NCBI RefSeq assembly: GCF_004684805.1
Contig: NZ_SRID01000001.1
Location: forward strand, 1-64,000
Length of the DNA: 64,000 nucleotides
Source: Streptomyces palmae
GTDB taxonomy: Bacteria; Actinomycetota; Actinomycetes; Streptomycetales; Streptomycetaceae
Direction of reading: 5' to 3'
A program made the position numbers and the translations under genes. Under the pieces are notes generated by a model, which had not been told where the DNA came from, ran no database searches, and saw nothing but the letters and a program-made list of their open reading frames with translations. Each line of letters starts with the position of its first letter. The stretch's first letter is position 1. This document shows positions 44,718 to 53,953 of the stretch, piece after piece.

Positions 44718-45379
44718 ACAAGGAATGTCTTCCCCACCGCGCGCTCCTCACCGAGCTTCTGCTGCTCGGGAGGCCGCTGCCGAAGGAGCTCGCCCGGCAT
44801 CTGGTCCAGTGCCCGGACTGCACACGTGAGGCATCCGAGACCGAGGACGTGGTCCGCACACTGCGGCGGGCGAACCCGCGCGGGTGCTGGGAGCCCGCAC
44901 CGGGTGCCGGACCGCAGGCGCGCCCTTCGTGGGGGCTCGGGCACCGCATCCGCCGGGAGGCGGCCGGCGCCAGGACCGCCCGGTTCCGTCCCTGGCGGGT
45001 GGCCGCGGTGGGCGTCGTCGTCGCCTCCGCCGTGGCTGTCGCGGTGATCATCCCGCTCGGCGTGGCGGACCGGGCGGGCCGCACGGCCGACGCGGCACCG
45101 GTGGTGATGGAGCGTCAGGGAAAGATGGTGGACCGCCCCGGGGGCACCGAGGTCCCGGTGACCCTGTCGGGCCTGGCGGCGGGAGAGACCTACCAGGTGA
45201 TGACCGTCAACGCCCGCGGTGTGCGCATCTCCGCCGGCACGGTACGGGCCGAGAGCGGCGGGCGGGTGTCCTTCCGCATGGTGACCGCCATGCGGAAGGA
45301 GACCATCACCGAACTGGTCGCAGAGGATGAGAACGGGCACGTGGTGAGCCGCTTGCCCGTGGGCCCCTCCCCGGACTGA
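44702..45379 (+). CDS. ZAS-type anti-sigma factor, membrane-anchored
   Basis: The GTG at 44702 is preferred (225 residues): AGGAG lies five bases before it, whereas the in-frame ATG at 44714 lacks a good site but forms an ATGA overlap with the sigma stop. The zinc-finger motif HLVQCPDC (HxxxCxxC) lies near residue 36, with a first His at about 12. One transmembrane helix (about 105-125, VAAVGVVVASAVAVAVII) is followed by a beta-rich extracytoplasmic domain (EVPVTLSGLAAGETYQVMTV). This is the form of anti-sigma factors that bind their ECF partner in the cytoplasm and sense outside. Cognate to the sigma upstream. Confidence 0.9.
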   Translation: MAGAMNKECLPHRALLTELLLLGRPLPKELARHLVQCPDCTREASETEDVVRTLRRANPRGCWEPAPGAGPQARPSWGLGHRIRREAAGARTARFRPWRVAAVGVVVASAVAVAVIIPLGVADRAGRTADAAPVVMERQGKMVDRPGGTEVPVTLSGLAAGETYQVMTVNARGVRISAGTVRAESGGRVSFRMVTAMRKETITELVAEDENGHVVSRLPVGPSPD

Positions 45380-45869
45380 CAACCGCGGGGGCAACGGCCG
45401 ACGGGGCGGCGTCCCCGCCGGGCGTTGCCCGCCCCTCCCGCCTGGCGGGTCGGCGAAGCCCCGTGAACGCGCGCTGTTCTCCGGTCCGTACGCTCCACGT
45501 GCGGACGGCGGGGCCTTCCGGGAGCGGACAGTTCCGTGGGTCCGGCGCCGCCTCTCCCGACGATCGGGCGGCCTTTCGTTCAACGCGATGCGGTGCTGGT
45601 GCGTATCCCTCATGAAAGCAGTCACCGGGCCGGCGGAGAGCGCGAGTGGCAGGCAGCAGAGCCGCTCTCCGGATGCGGCCGCGGTCATGTCGCGCCGAGA
45701 CGGGCGCGGACCGGAAAAGGGTTCACGCACCTCGGCGAAGCCTCCGGTGGGAACCGGTACGGCGAAAGCCGCCGGTGACCTTGTCCGTACAGGTTCGGGG
45801 ACTCGCGTCGTGCAGGGCCGTACAGGCATCCACAGCGGGTGGGTGCCCTGAAACAAGGAGATATTCCAG
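45380..45869. other. Intergenic region after the sigma operon
   Basis: 490 bases. A hairpin (45389-45430) follows the anti-sigma stop; the rest has no supported gene and should contain the promoter of the propeller gene. Confidence 0.45.
45389..45430 (+). terminator. Hairpin after the anti-sigma gene
   Basis: GGGCAACG (45389-45396) pairs with CGTTGCCC (45423-45430) and encloses a second GC-rich stem. It begins nine bases after the stop codon. No T-run. Confidence 0.5.
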
Positions 45870-46946
45870 GTGAAACACGCCAAAGTAACTCGTCGGATAC
45901 TTACCGGCGCCACTGCCGCTGCCGTCCTGACCATCCCGGCCGCGATGGCTTCGGCGGACGAGAGCCCGGCCGCGGTCCCCGCGCGGCACGCCGCGGTACC
46001 GGCGTTCGGCGCCTACAGCGGAACCCTCGGCGGAGCCCCCAAACCGTTCGACCCGCACATCAGGAACAACACCATGGCGCTCAGCCCCAACCAGCGCGTC
46101 GCGGTGGTCACCAACTCCACAACGGACCACCTCGTCGTCATCGATGTGCGCCGGGGCCGGAAGGTCACGGAGATCAACGGATACGTCAGCCCGCGCAACA
46201 TCCTCTTCGCCCCGGACGGCAAGACCTTCACCGTGTCCGACAGCACCCTCGGCGTCGTGGACCGGATCTCCCTGAGAAGTTTCCAGGTGGTCAAGCGCCT
46301 CCCGCTCGGCGCCGGAGTGTTCGGCACCGCACAGTCCACGGACGGCAGGTGGCTGTACGCCAACAACCAAGCGGCGGGCACGGTCACGGTGGTCGACCAG
46401 GCCGGCAGCAGGGCGGATGCCGTCCTCACCGGCTTCGCCGAACCACGTCAAGGGGTCAAGCTCGCCCCCGCTGGGGACAAGCTGTACGTCACCAACTACA
46501 AGGGCGACCGGATCACGGTCGTCGACATCGAGACCAGGAAGACCCTGCGGCAGATCGAGGGGTTCAAGGAAGTCCGGGGACTGTCCATCAGCCGCGACGG
46601 AACCCGGCTCTACGCGGCCAACAGCGGGACCGACACGGTGTCCGTCGTCGACACCGCGTCCGGCGCGACCCTGAAGCGGATCACGGTGGGGAAGAAGCCC
46701 TACGGTGCCGCACTCTCTCCCGACGGGAAGGTCCTCTTCTCCGGGAACCTGGAGGGTAATTCGCTGACCGCCGTCAACCCGGCCGACGGCGAGGTGCGCG
46801 GCACGGTGAAGGGTCTGAAGGGACCCCGTCAGGCCATCAGCTTCAGCGCCGACTCGAAGACCGCGTGGGTCCTCAACGAGGACCTGACCGTCGCCGAAGT
46901 CGACGTGGCCGCCCTCAAGGTGACCCGGACGCTCGGAACGCGCTGA
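45870..46946 (+). CDS. Secreted YncE-like beta-propeller protein
   Basis: 358 residues from GTG 45870; AAGGAG is nine bases upstream. A signal peptide (VKHAKVTRRILTG, then a hydrophobic core ending ASADE) is followed by about seven repeats of the YVTN/YncE type: LVVIDVRRGRKVTEINGY, LYANNQAAGTVTVVDQAG, KLYVTNYKGDRITVVDIETRKTL, LYAANSGTDTVSVVDTASGATL, GAALSPDGKVLFSGNLEGN. Such seven-bladed propellers are secreted or periplasmic and bind ligands; a few bind DNA or metals. It is placed about 490 bp after the sigma/anti-sigma pair and could be one of its targets, which is only a guess. Confidence 0.88.
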   Translation: MKHAKVTRRILTGATAAAVLTIPAAMASADESPAAVPARHAAVPAFGAYSGTLGGAPKPFDPHIRNNTMALSPNQRVAVVTNSTTDHLVVIDVRRGRKVTEINGYVSPRNILFAPDGKTFTVSDSTLGVVDRISLRSFQVVKRLPLGAGVFGTAQSTDGRWLYANNQAAGTVTVVDQAGSRADAVLTGFAEPRQGVKLAPAGDKLYVTNYKGDRITVVDIETRKTLRQIEGFKEVRGLSISRDGTRLYAANSGTDTVSVVDTASGATLKRITVGKKPYGAALSPDGKVLFSGNLEGNSLTAVNPADGEVRGTVKGLKGPRQAISFSADSKTAWVLNEDLTVAEVDVAALKVTRTLGTR

Positions 46947-46952
46947 GCCTCA

Positions 46953-46982
46953 GTGGCAGGCGGCCGTGAGGCCGCCTGCCAC
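46953..46982 (+). terminator. Strong hairpin terminator after the propeller gene
   Basis: Perfect 13-bp stem (46953-46965 with 46970-46982) with a 4-base loop, starting seven bases after the stop. No T-run, as usual in Streptomyces. Confidence 0.8.
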
Positions 46983-48283
46983 GGCGCGACAGTCAGGGCG
47001 GTCCGCTGCGGTCCCGCCCGGCCCGGGTGAGGCCGGTCCCGGCAGTCCGAGCCGCTGCGGCAACGCTGTTGTCGGCCAAATCCGCCAAGGTGTCCGGGAG
47101 CTGGTATCCAAGGGAACCGAGGGACGCCGCCATGCCGGCGGGCGCCGGAAGCGCTTTGTCGCAGGTCATCGTTGGTCTCCGCCTGCTTCCCGTCCCGGAC
47201 GGCGGGGATCGGTGTGTGGCTGCTTCGGAGAATGCCTGTTTTCAGGGGCGTCGCCCCTGGTCATCCGCACTGTGCTGGATCGGCGCCGGATACCGGCGAA
47301 GCCGCGGCGGTCCGGCCGGCCGGCAGGGGCCCGCGCGGTGAGGCGCGGAGGGAACCCAGGCTCATTTGTCGACAGACCACGGATGGCCGAGTTAGGGGCA
47401 CTGCGGGTCACTGGCAGTCACGCTTCGAGCGCAGGCTGGCCGTTGCGCCGCCGGAAAAGGTTGCTTCACGACAACGGGGGAAGAGAAATGGTCAGTACGA
47501 TCAGAGTGTCCGAGAGCGCCATACCGCGTTCCGCGACCTCTCGGTGTGAAGCGCGGATGGCGGCGAACGTAGCGCCCGCGGCAGGACACCGGTCACCTGT
47601 CACTCTGCTGTGGCCTGAGGCACCGCTCTCGGCCTCGCTCTTCACCAGCCGCCCTTGCGGTGTGCTGATTGATGGGTTCTGGAGACAGCGACCCTGCTCA
47701 TCCGGCGCCCCGCGCCCTGATGCCCCGGCGTCCGAAGGCGGCGGCGCCGCGACGTCCGTGTCCGGATGTCCGGTGCCCCGGGCAGGTACGCGCAGGCGTG
47801 AGCGACAGCAAGGTGCTGGAGCCGAGCCCGAGGCCGCGCCGTTTCGTCGGCCTGCGCGCGGGCACCGTCGCCGCGGCAGCGGGCAGCTTCGGCTCGGAGC
47901 CGTCGGTGGTGATGCCCAGGCACCGGCGAGCGCCGCCGGTCGCGGCCGCCACGGCGGCGAGGGCCTGCGCCAGCTCCAGATCAGCGCTGCCCAACGCCCC
48001 GGCGAGGGGTACTCCAGCCGCCCGACTGCGCGATGTCCGCGAAGTGGCAGGCGGTCTCCGCCGCCAGCTCGGCGCGCCGCTCGACCCCGGGCGCCGCCCG
48101 TCCCAAAGCGGCTGTCGCACAGCCAAGCAGCGGGCGGTGGGGTAGAGCGGCCAAGGCGTGAGAAGGGTTCCCCTGGACGTGACCCGGACGTGGGGAACCC
48201 CGCCAGCCACCATGTTGTCTCACCGTCTCGGGGAAACCTTCAGTTGAGCACCATGGCTTTTCTAGATCAAGTGGAAGGTAACG
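46983..48283. other. 1.3-kb stretch with no supported gene
   Basis: Many overlapping Arg/Pro/Ala-rich frames on both strands, none with a ribosome site or recognised domain. On the minus strand the frames between 47700 and 48220 give patches that look gene-like (ADLELAQALAAVAAATGGA and VERRAELAAETACHFADIAQ) in different frames, so an old broken gene may lie there; I cannot name it. Confidence 0.45.
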
Positions 48284-48487
48284 ATGGTGGGTACACAGCG
48301 GCGTGCTACAGCCTGGAGAAAGAGCTCATTCTGCCAGCCCAGCGACTCTCACTGCGTGGAAGTCGCGGTTCGGGCCAACGGCTGGGTCGCTGTACGCGAC
48401 TCCAAGATCGCGGACAGTCCAGAGCTCACCTTCTCCGCGAAGGAGTGGGCTCACTTCGTCAGCTTGTTGAAGGCGGGCACGGCGTAG
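48284..48487 (+). CDS. DUF397 protein
   Basis: 67 residues from ATG 48284 with GGAAGG upstream. It has the complete DUF397 pattern: TAWRKSSFC, HCVEVAVRANGWVAVRDSK, and LTFSAKEWAHFVSLLK. DUF397 proteins are small partners of XRE-family DUF5753 regulators in actinomycetes and are usually encoded just downstream of one, sometimes acting like an anti-toxin or anti-activator. Here no regulator gene is visible upstream, so this copy is an orphan; the decayed stretch before it may have held the partner. Confidence 0.88.
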   Translation: MVGTQRRATAWRKSSFCQPSDSHCVEVAVRANGWVAVRDSKIADSPELTFSAKEWAHFVSLLKAGTA

Positions 48488-48531
48488 GCCTCGGGGCGAG
48501 GCTCTGGCAGGCTGATCCTGAGGAGACGGCT

Positions 48532-48574
48532 CTGCAGGGGTGGACACCCATCCGGTGCGTGTCCACCCCTGCAG
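48532..48574 (+). terminator. Perfect 16-bp hairpin after the DUF397 gene
   Basis: Arms 48532-48547 and 48559-48574 are exact complements with an 11-base loop. It is probably the terminator of the DUF397 gene 45 bases upstream. Confidence 0.75.
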
Positions 48575-48612
48575 ATCAGGTCCGCGACTTGCAGCGAGCT
48601 GGAGGCCGGCAA

Positions 48613-48765
48613 GTGACCGAGAACCCCGAGGAGAAACTCGCCGACGCGAAGAAGCGGCTGAGCCTCCCGCATATCATCGTGATCTGCGACTCCACCCGTT
48701 TCATGACCGAGATGACCGAGGCCGATCTGCGGGAGACAAAAGCCGGAAACAGTTGTCCGCCATAA
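48613..48765 (+). CDS. Possible 50-residue protein
   Basis: GTG 48613 has GGAGG about eight bases upstream. The product begins VTENPEEKLADAKKRLSLPH and continues with HIIVICDSTRFMTEMTEADL, a charged helix followed by a short hydrophobic strand. Not recognised. The good ribosome site and unbiased composition support it weakly; it starts 39 bases after a strong hairpin, so it needs its own promoter. Confidence 0.4.
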   Translation: MTENPEEKLADAKKRLSLPHIIVICDSTRFMTEMTEADLRETKAGNSCPP

Positions 48766-48892
48766 GCGGCTCACACGTTGTGTCCTGCGTACCCTCTCCC
48801 ACACCCTGCTAGGAGCTCTCTTACGGATCACTGCCAGAGAGATCGCAGGGCCTGCTGGTGGCGGAGAAACTATTGCCTGCGACGATGCGCCT

Positions 48893-49243
48893 GTGAGCTA
48901 CGACCTTGCTGTGTGGGACGGCGACCGTCCATTCGACAACCGTGCTGCGAGCTCGACGTATGACGAGCTCTACGAGCGTTACCTGGAGTCGGACGATGTC
49001 GCCGTGCCTCCGGTGCCGCGCATCATGGCGTACGTAGAAGCCCTCGTCGCGCGATACCCGGACGATGTCGACCACGATGTCGTGTGGGCGTCGACACCAG
49101 CCATCGACGAGGCATCGGGCCCGATCGTGTACCTGCTCATGTCCTATGGCAAAGCCGAGGAAGTATCCGAGTACGCCGCTGCACTGGCCCGCGAGCACGG
49201 CCTGGTCTGCTTCGATCCGCAGGGAGAGTGCCTTCGGTCGTGA
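48893..49243 (+). CDS. Conserved hypothetical protein
   Basis: 116 residues from GTG 48893 (VSYDLAVWDGDRPFDN). The opening SYDLAVWDGDRP, YERYLES, PRIMAYVEALVARYPD, and the end GLVCFDPQG match a small protein common in streptomycetes that often sits near immunity-like or housekeeping genes and has no known role. Soluble, alpha/beta. The last residues after DPQ differ from the usual W-x-x-L-R-type ending, perhaps because the IS5 element directly downstream altered the 3' end. Confidence 0.8.
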   Translation: MSYDLAVWDGDRPFDNRAASSTYDELYERYLESDDVAVPPVPRIMAYVEALVARYPDDVDHDVVWASTPAIDEASGPIVYLLMSYGKAEEVSEYAAALAREHGLVCFDPQGECLRS

Positions 49244-50139
49244 GCTTCCTGTTCTTCAGCGGGCGGACCAGAGGAAGATGCCCGCGACGAGGAGACCGGC
49301 ACGGTAAACGGTGGCGGTCTTCTCGTAGCGGGTGGCCAGGCCGCGCCATTGCTTGAGGCGGTTAATGCAGCGTTCGACGGTGTTGCGTTGCTTGTAGGCA
49401 TCGCGGTCGAATCCGGGTGGTCGCCCGCCGCCGCAGCCCTTGCGTTTGCGGTTGGCGATCTGGTCGGCAGGCTGCGGGATCACAGCCCGCACTCCGCGTC
49501 GTCGCAAATGATGCCGGATGGCTCGCGACGAGTACGCCTTGTCCGCCAGCACCGCGAAGGGCCTGGTCCTGGGCCTACCAACTCGACGCGGCACCCGGAT
49601 GGCAGCCATCACGTGCTCGAAGGCCGGCGCGTCTCCGGCCTGGCCGGGCGTGAGCACGAAGCACAACGGACGACAGCGGCTGTCAGCGGCGAGATGGACC
49701 TTCGTAGTCAACCCGCCACGCGACCGTCCGATCGCGTTGTCGGCGGGCTCACCGGCCGGAGCCCCTTTTTGCGGGCCCCGGCGCCGTTCTGGTGGACACG
49801 CACGATCGTGGAGTCGACCGCGACGACCCAGTCCAGGTCACCGTCGGCATCCGCTTGAGCGAGCAGCGCGGTGAAGACACGTTCCCAGGTGCCGTCGATG
49901 GCCCAGTTCCTCAACCTCGTATAGACGCCCTTCCACGAGCCGTACTCAGCGGGGAGGTGCACCCACTGAGACCCGGTCTGGAACTTCCAGGCGATCGCAT
50001 CGATCACCTGGCGGTGATCACGCCACCGACCGCCCCGACGCGGCCTCCGATCAGGCAACAAAGGTTCTATTCGCGCCCACTGCGCGTCGGTCAACGGCAC
50101 AACCAGACCAACGATCCGATGATCGCAAAGAAACGCCCT
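49244..50139 (-). mobile_element. IS5-family insertion sequence with frameshifted transposase
   Basis: The element covers the two-frame transposase and its flanks. The right edge is set where the glycosidase-like reading resumes, near 50139; the left edge is approximate. I could not pair terminal inverted repeats by eye, so the edges are inferred. Confidence 0.65.
49256..50100 (-). CDS. IS5-family transposase, two frames joined by programmed frameshift
   Basis: The first frame (49708-50100) gives MPLTDAQWARIEPLLPDRRP, WKFQTGSQWVHLPAEYGSWKGVYTRLRNWA and AVDSTIVRVHQNGAGARKKG, which contains the first catalytic Asp. The second frame (49256-49711) continues TTKVHLAADSRCRPLCFVLTPGQAGDAPAFE, then ADKAYSSRAIR (second Asp) and NTVERCINRLKQWRGLATRYEK (Glu). 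The junction is at a run of five A then G (about 49762-49771 on this strand), a classic slippery site, so frameshifting, not decay, joins the two as in IS427/IS1031-type elements. All catalytic residues are present, so it could still be active. Confidence 0.85.
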
Positions 50140-51168
50140 AGTCTCCGGGAAGCTGGTCTACTCGGCCCACTTCTACGGCTACACCGGCCCCCGGCACACC
50201 GGGGCCACCGGGGTGGGCGAGACCAGCGACCCGCGCTACCAGGACCTGACCCGCGACCAGCTGTACGCGGCGCTGCGCGAGGAGGCGCTGTACGTGGCCG
50301 ACGAGTCCGGGCGGCACTTCACCGCGCCGGTGTGGGTCAGCGAGTTCGGCATCGGCGCCGGGGAGACGGGGGCGGCCGCCCGTACCTGGTTCGACAACCT
50401 CACGGCCTATCTGGCCGCCAGGGACACGGACTTCGCGTACTGGCCGCTGGTGGGCTGGAGCACCGACCCCCAGGGGCGGCCGGCCGGGGACGACTGGGCC
50501 CTGCTGCGCTATGACGCCGCCGGCCGGCGCACCGGCATCCTGGACGGCGCGGACTGGCGGGCAGAGGCCTGGAACCGGATGCTCGCCGCGCCGGAGCGGA
50601 CCGGGCCGGTGCCCGCGGTGGACGCCTGGCACATGCTCACCACCGACCACGCCGACGCCGTCCGGTCGCTGCGCACCCGGGCCGCGGGCGACTGGGACAG
50701 CGGGGCCCGCAAGGCGGTCTGCCCGGACGGGGAACGCCTGCTGGGCGTCAGCCACACCCAGGGCCGCGGGCTGTGCACCGGCACGGGAACCGGCGGCGAC
50801 CTGCGCTCCGCCGGCGAGGGCCAGAGCGTGGTGCGCGACGAGCGGTACGTGCCCGCGGACGGCGACTGGGCCACCGGCTACCGCAAACTCCAGTGTCCGC
50901 GCGACCAGTTCCTCATCGGCTACAGCCTGCGCGGCGCCACCGTCTCCGCGGCCCTGTGCGTGCCGGCCCGCCACCCCCTGGGCAGCACCGGGCGCACCGT
51001 CTGGTTCGACCGCGGCGACAACCGCCCGCCCGCCGATCCCGGTGGGGAGTTCGCCCAGGGCGCCTACCAGGGAGAGTGCGCCCCACCGAGTACGCGGCCG
51101 GGATCGCCTTTACCACCCGCGTCGGGCACCTGGGCCGGCCCGACGCGCTGCTCTGCCGCACGCTGTGA
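50140..51168 (+). pseudogene. GH5-like cellulase/glycosidase, 5' part removed by IS and 3' frameshift
   Basis: The reading begins right after the IS edge with KLVYSAHFYGYTGPRHTG and contains APVWVSEFGIGAGETG, where Glu would be the GH5 nucleophile, then FAYWPLVGWSTDPQGRPAG. The upstream half of the barrel with the acid/base Glu is absent. A second part (RKAVCPDGERLLGVSHTQGRGLCTG...) looks like a C-terminal binding domain. Near 51080 a one-base loss changes frame: EYAAGIAFTTRVGHLGRPDALLCRTL, the natural end (stop 51166-51168), is in a different frame from the main part. So the gene is dead on two counts. Confidence 0.75.
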
Positions 51169-51241
51169 CGTACTTCTTGGGATGCGGCCGGATGACGGAA
51201 GCGTGGTCCTTGGTGCCGGATTCGCCTGAGGAGAGCCCCTA

Positions 51242-52483
51242 TCACTGCTGCCTGGGTGCTCGGTCGGGGTGGTGAGGAAGGGTGACGGTGACGGTCAGGC
51301 CGCCGGTCCCGTTGGGCTGGGCGGTGACGTCGCCGTGGTGGGCGCGGGCGACGGCGCGGACGATGGACAGGCCGAGGCCGCTGCCCTTGGCCGTGCTGAG
51401 GCGTTCGGTGCCCAGGCGGCGGAAGGGCTCGAAGAGCCTGGGGACCTCATACGCGGGCACGTCGGGGCCGGTGTTGCGCACCTCGATGTCGACGCCCTGG
51501 CCGGCCCGGGTGCGGCTGACGATGCGGACCCAGCCGCCGTCGGCGTCGATGTTGTGCCGGATGGCGTTGTCCAGGAGGTTCTGCACGATGCGCTCCAGGA
51601 GCATCGGGTCGCCGGCGGTGACGGCGGTGCCGGGCTCCGCGTACACGATGACGCCGGCCTGTCGCGCCTCCTCGGCGCTCTGGGCGACCACGTGCGTCAC
51701 GACCTCGGCCAGGTCGACCGGGGTCGCTTCGGGAAGGTGGTGTTCGGCGCCGGCGAGTAGCAGCAGGCCCGAGATGAGCCGCTCATGGCGGGCGTTGACC
51801 TGCAGAAGCTGTTCACCGAGGTGCTTGACGTCGGCGGAGGCGCTCTTGCGGTGCATGGCCATCTCGACGAGGGCGCGGTTGAGGGCCAGGGGGGTGCGCA
51901 GCTCGTGGGAGGCGTTGGCGACGAAGCGGCGCTGGCCGTCGAAGGAGCGGTCGAGACGCTCGATCATGGTGTCGAAGGTGTCGGCGAGGTCCTTGACCTC
52001 ATCCTCGGGGCCGGCCAGATTGATGCGTTCGTGCAGGCCGCGGTCGGCGGCGGGAGCGGCGGCGATGCGGTGGGCGGTCGCGGTGACCTGGTGGAGGGGT
52101 GCCAGCACGCGGCCGGCGATGAGCCAGCCCAGGCCCCCGGCGGCGGCGCCGACGACGACCAGGGCGATGCCGCCCTGGGTGATCAGCGAGGTGACGGCCG
52201 CGTCGTTGAGCCGCCGCTGTTCCTTGTTCTCCCAGGACGCGGTGGTGGGCCCGGGGCTGCCGTCCGGAGGTAGGGTCCCGGTGCCCTCGCCGTGCACGCT
52301 GAGGCCGGAGCTGCCGCTGGTCAGCTGCTGGTTGAACAGTAGGTACGTGGCGCCGAGGAGTACCATGCCGGCGGTCAGGAACAGGCCGCCGTAGACCAGG
52401 CTGAGCCGGGCGCGCAGGGTGAGGCGGTGCGGTCGCAGCCGCCCCAGGGCGCCGCGCGGGCCGCGGGTCATGACGGGAGTCAC
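51242..52483 (-). CDS. Two-component sensor histidine kinase
   Basis: Start GTG 52483, overlapping the response-regulator stop (GTGA); ATG 52471 is possible. 413 residues. Transmembrane helices at about 25-48 and 105-130 flank an extracytoplasmic loop of about 55 residues; a HAMP segment follows (LAPLHQVTATAHRIAA), then the dimerisation helix with phospho-accepting His193 in FVANASHELRTPLA. The ATPase has N box LDNAIRHN, G1 box TGPDVP and G2 box GSGLGLSIVRAVARAHHG. It resembles the OmpR-type kinases (BaeS/CutS-like) that sense envelope stress. It is paired with the regulator upstream and lies divergent from the efflux operon. Confidence 0.93.
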   Translation of the reverse strand: MTPVMTRGPRGALGRLRPHRLTLRARLSLVYGGLFLTAGMVLLGATYLLFNQQLTSGSSGLSVHGEGTGTLPPDGSPGPTTASWENKEQRRLNDAAVTSLITQGGIALVVVGAAAGGLGWLIAGRVLAPLHQVTATAHRIAAAPAADRGLHERINLAGPEDEVKDLADTFDTMIERLDRSFDGQRRFVANASHELRTPLALNRALVEMAMHRKSASADVKHLGEQLLQVNARHERLISGLLLLAGAEHHLPEATPVDLAEVVTHVVAQSAEEARQAGVIVYAEPGTAVTAGDPMLLERIVQNLLDNAIRHNIDADGGWVRIVSRTRAGQGVDIEVRNTGPDVPAYEVPRLFEPFRRLGTERLSTAKGSGLGLSIVRAVARAHHGDVTAQPNGTGGLTVTVTLPHHPDRAPRQQ

Positions 52484-53136
52484 GGGATCCGATACCCCAC
52501 CCCGGTGACGGTACCGATGACGGGCGGGTCGCCGAGCTTGCGGCGCAGCTTGAGGATGGTGACGCGGACGACGCCGGTGAAGGGGTCGATGTTGTCGTCC
52601 CAGGCCTTCTCCAGCAGCTGCTCGGCGGAGACGGCGGCGCCGTCGGCGGCCAGCAGTTCGGCCAGCACCGCGAACTCCTTGTTCGTCAGTGCGACGGGCC
52701 GGTCGTCGCGGGTCACCTCCCGGCTGGTGGGGTCGAGAGTGATGCCGGAGCGGCGTAGTACCGGCGCGGCGGTGGAGCGGGTGCGTCGGCCCAGGGCGAG
52801 GACGCGGGCGGCGAGCTCGGGGAAGGCAAACGGTTTGGTGAGGTAGTCGTCGGCGCCCAGGGACAGCCCGGTGACGCGGTCGGTGACCGTGGCGGAGGCG
52901 GTGAGCATGAGCACCCGCGCCGGGGAGTCGGCCTCGATGAGCCGACGGCAGACCTCGTCGCCGTGGACCCGCGGCAGGTCGCGGTCGAGGACGACGACGT
53001 CGTAGTCGTTGACGCAGGTCCGCTCCAGGGCCGTCGCGCCGTCGTGGGCGACGTCGACGGCGTGCGCCTCCTCGCGCAGCCATTCCGCGATCGTGTCGGC
53101 GAGCAGCGGCTCGTCCTCCACCACCAGTACCCGCAT
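52480..53136 (-). CDS. OmpR-family response regulator
   Basis: The start MRVLVVEDEPLL (218 residues) is chosen over a 39-residue extension that lacks receiver-domain similarity. The receiver has acidic pocket Glu7/Asp8, phospho-acceptor Asp51 in VVVLDRDLP, Thr and Lys in MLTAS and YLTKPF. The C-terminal winged helix has RPVALTNKEFAVLAELLA and VRVTILKLRRKLGDPPVIGTVTGVGYRIP. Its stop overlaps the kinase start. It probably controls the divergent lipoprotein/ABC operon, whose promoter lies in the 283-bp gap between them. Confidence 0.95.
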   Translation of the reverse strand: MRVLVVEDEPLLADTIAEWLREEAHAVDVAHDGATALERTCVNDYDVVVLDRDLPRVHGDEVCRRLIEADSPARVLMLTASATVTDRVTGLSLGADDYLTKPFAFPELAARVLALGRRTRSTAAPVLRRSGITLDPTSREVTRDDRPVALTNKEFAVLAELLAADGAAVSAEQLLEKAWDDNIDPFTGVVRVTILKLRRKLGDPPVIGTVTGVGYRIP

Positions 53137-53419
53137 CTCCCGTGATCCCTTCGCTTGGGCGGGGCCCTCCTCATCCCGGGCAGCAGGGCCCCTCGCCGGC
53201 CATGGTGAGTGAGGTGGATGTTCCTCCTCGTTAATGACCTCGGCAATGACCACGACCGATCTGCCGCCCCGCCGGTTTCACCTCCCGCCATCCGAGCGCG
53301 GCGCAGGCCGAAATCGGGGGCACCGGGGGGCTGTTGCGTAACGCCGGGTTAACACCCACTCGTGTTCTCTCACCACCGAGCGCCGGCACCCGGCTGGCGG
53401 TATGCGAGGAGAAGACGAG

Positions 53420-53953
53420 ATGAGGATCCGCACCCGCGCCGCGCTGGCGGCCGTCCCCGTGATGCTCACCCTGGTGTTGACCTCCTGTGGATCGGACGGT
53501 GGCGGCGACGACGTGGCATCGGCCGGCGGCGGCAGGAAGGACAACAACCCCAGCGGCAAGGCCGACCTGAGCCGGGACGAGATCACCAAGATGAACCTCA
53601 GGTTCGCCCGGTGCCTGCGCCGGCACGGGCTGGACGTCGAGGACCCCAAGCCCGGCGAGGGCCTGGGGCTGTCCGTCAACGGCGACAACAAGGCGAAGGC
53701 GGACCAGGCCATGGAGGCCTGCCGTGGTGACGCGCCGCCGGCGCCGTCCGATGAGGGCAATGCCAAGGAGCGCGAGGAGATGCTGGAGTTCGCCCGCTGC
53801 ATGCGCGAGAACGGGGTGGAGAGCTTCAAGGACCCCAAGCCCGGCCAGGGCATCGGCATCGGCCCCGCGCAGGGCGAGGACCCGGACTACAAGAAGGCCG
53901 TGAAGAAGTGCGGCGGCGTCGGGGACACGAACAGCAGGAGGGCCGTCCGGTGA
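53420..53953 (+). CDS. Secreted lipoprotein with an internal duplication
   Basis: ATG 53420 (177 residues) follows AGGAGAAG by eight bases. The N-terminus is a lipoprotein signal (MRIRTRAALAAVPVMLTLVLTSC; lipobox LTSC), so the Cys is lipid-modified outside the membrane. The mature part has two copies of a unit with two Cys: FARCLRRHGLDVEDPKPGEG...EACRG and FARCMRENGVESFKDPKPGQG...KKCGG, each about 60 residues. The family seems to be the lipoprotein that accompanies MacB-like efflux ABC systems in actinomycetes. It overlaps the next gene by four bases (GTGA). Confidence 0.85.
   Translation: MRIRTRAALAAVPVMLTLVLTSCGSDGGGDDVASAGGGRKDNNPSGKADLSRDEITKMNLRFARCLRRHGLDVEDPKPGEGLGLSVNGDNKAKADQAMEACRGDAPPAPSDEGNAKEREEMLEFARCMRENGVESFKDPKPGQGIGIGPAQGEDPDYKKAVKKCGGVGDTNSRRAVR

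Noticed and set aside
46966..48765. 599-residue plus-strand frame
   Set aside because: Arg/Ser/Pro-rich throughout, crosses the DUF397 gene in another frame and lacks a ribosome site.
52100..53083. Extended N-terminus of the histidine kinase frame
   Set aside because: The upstream part is the response-regulator gene read in the wrong frame; the GTGA overlap fixes the kinase start.
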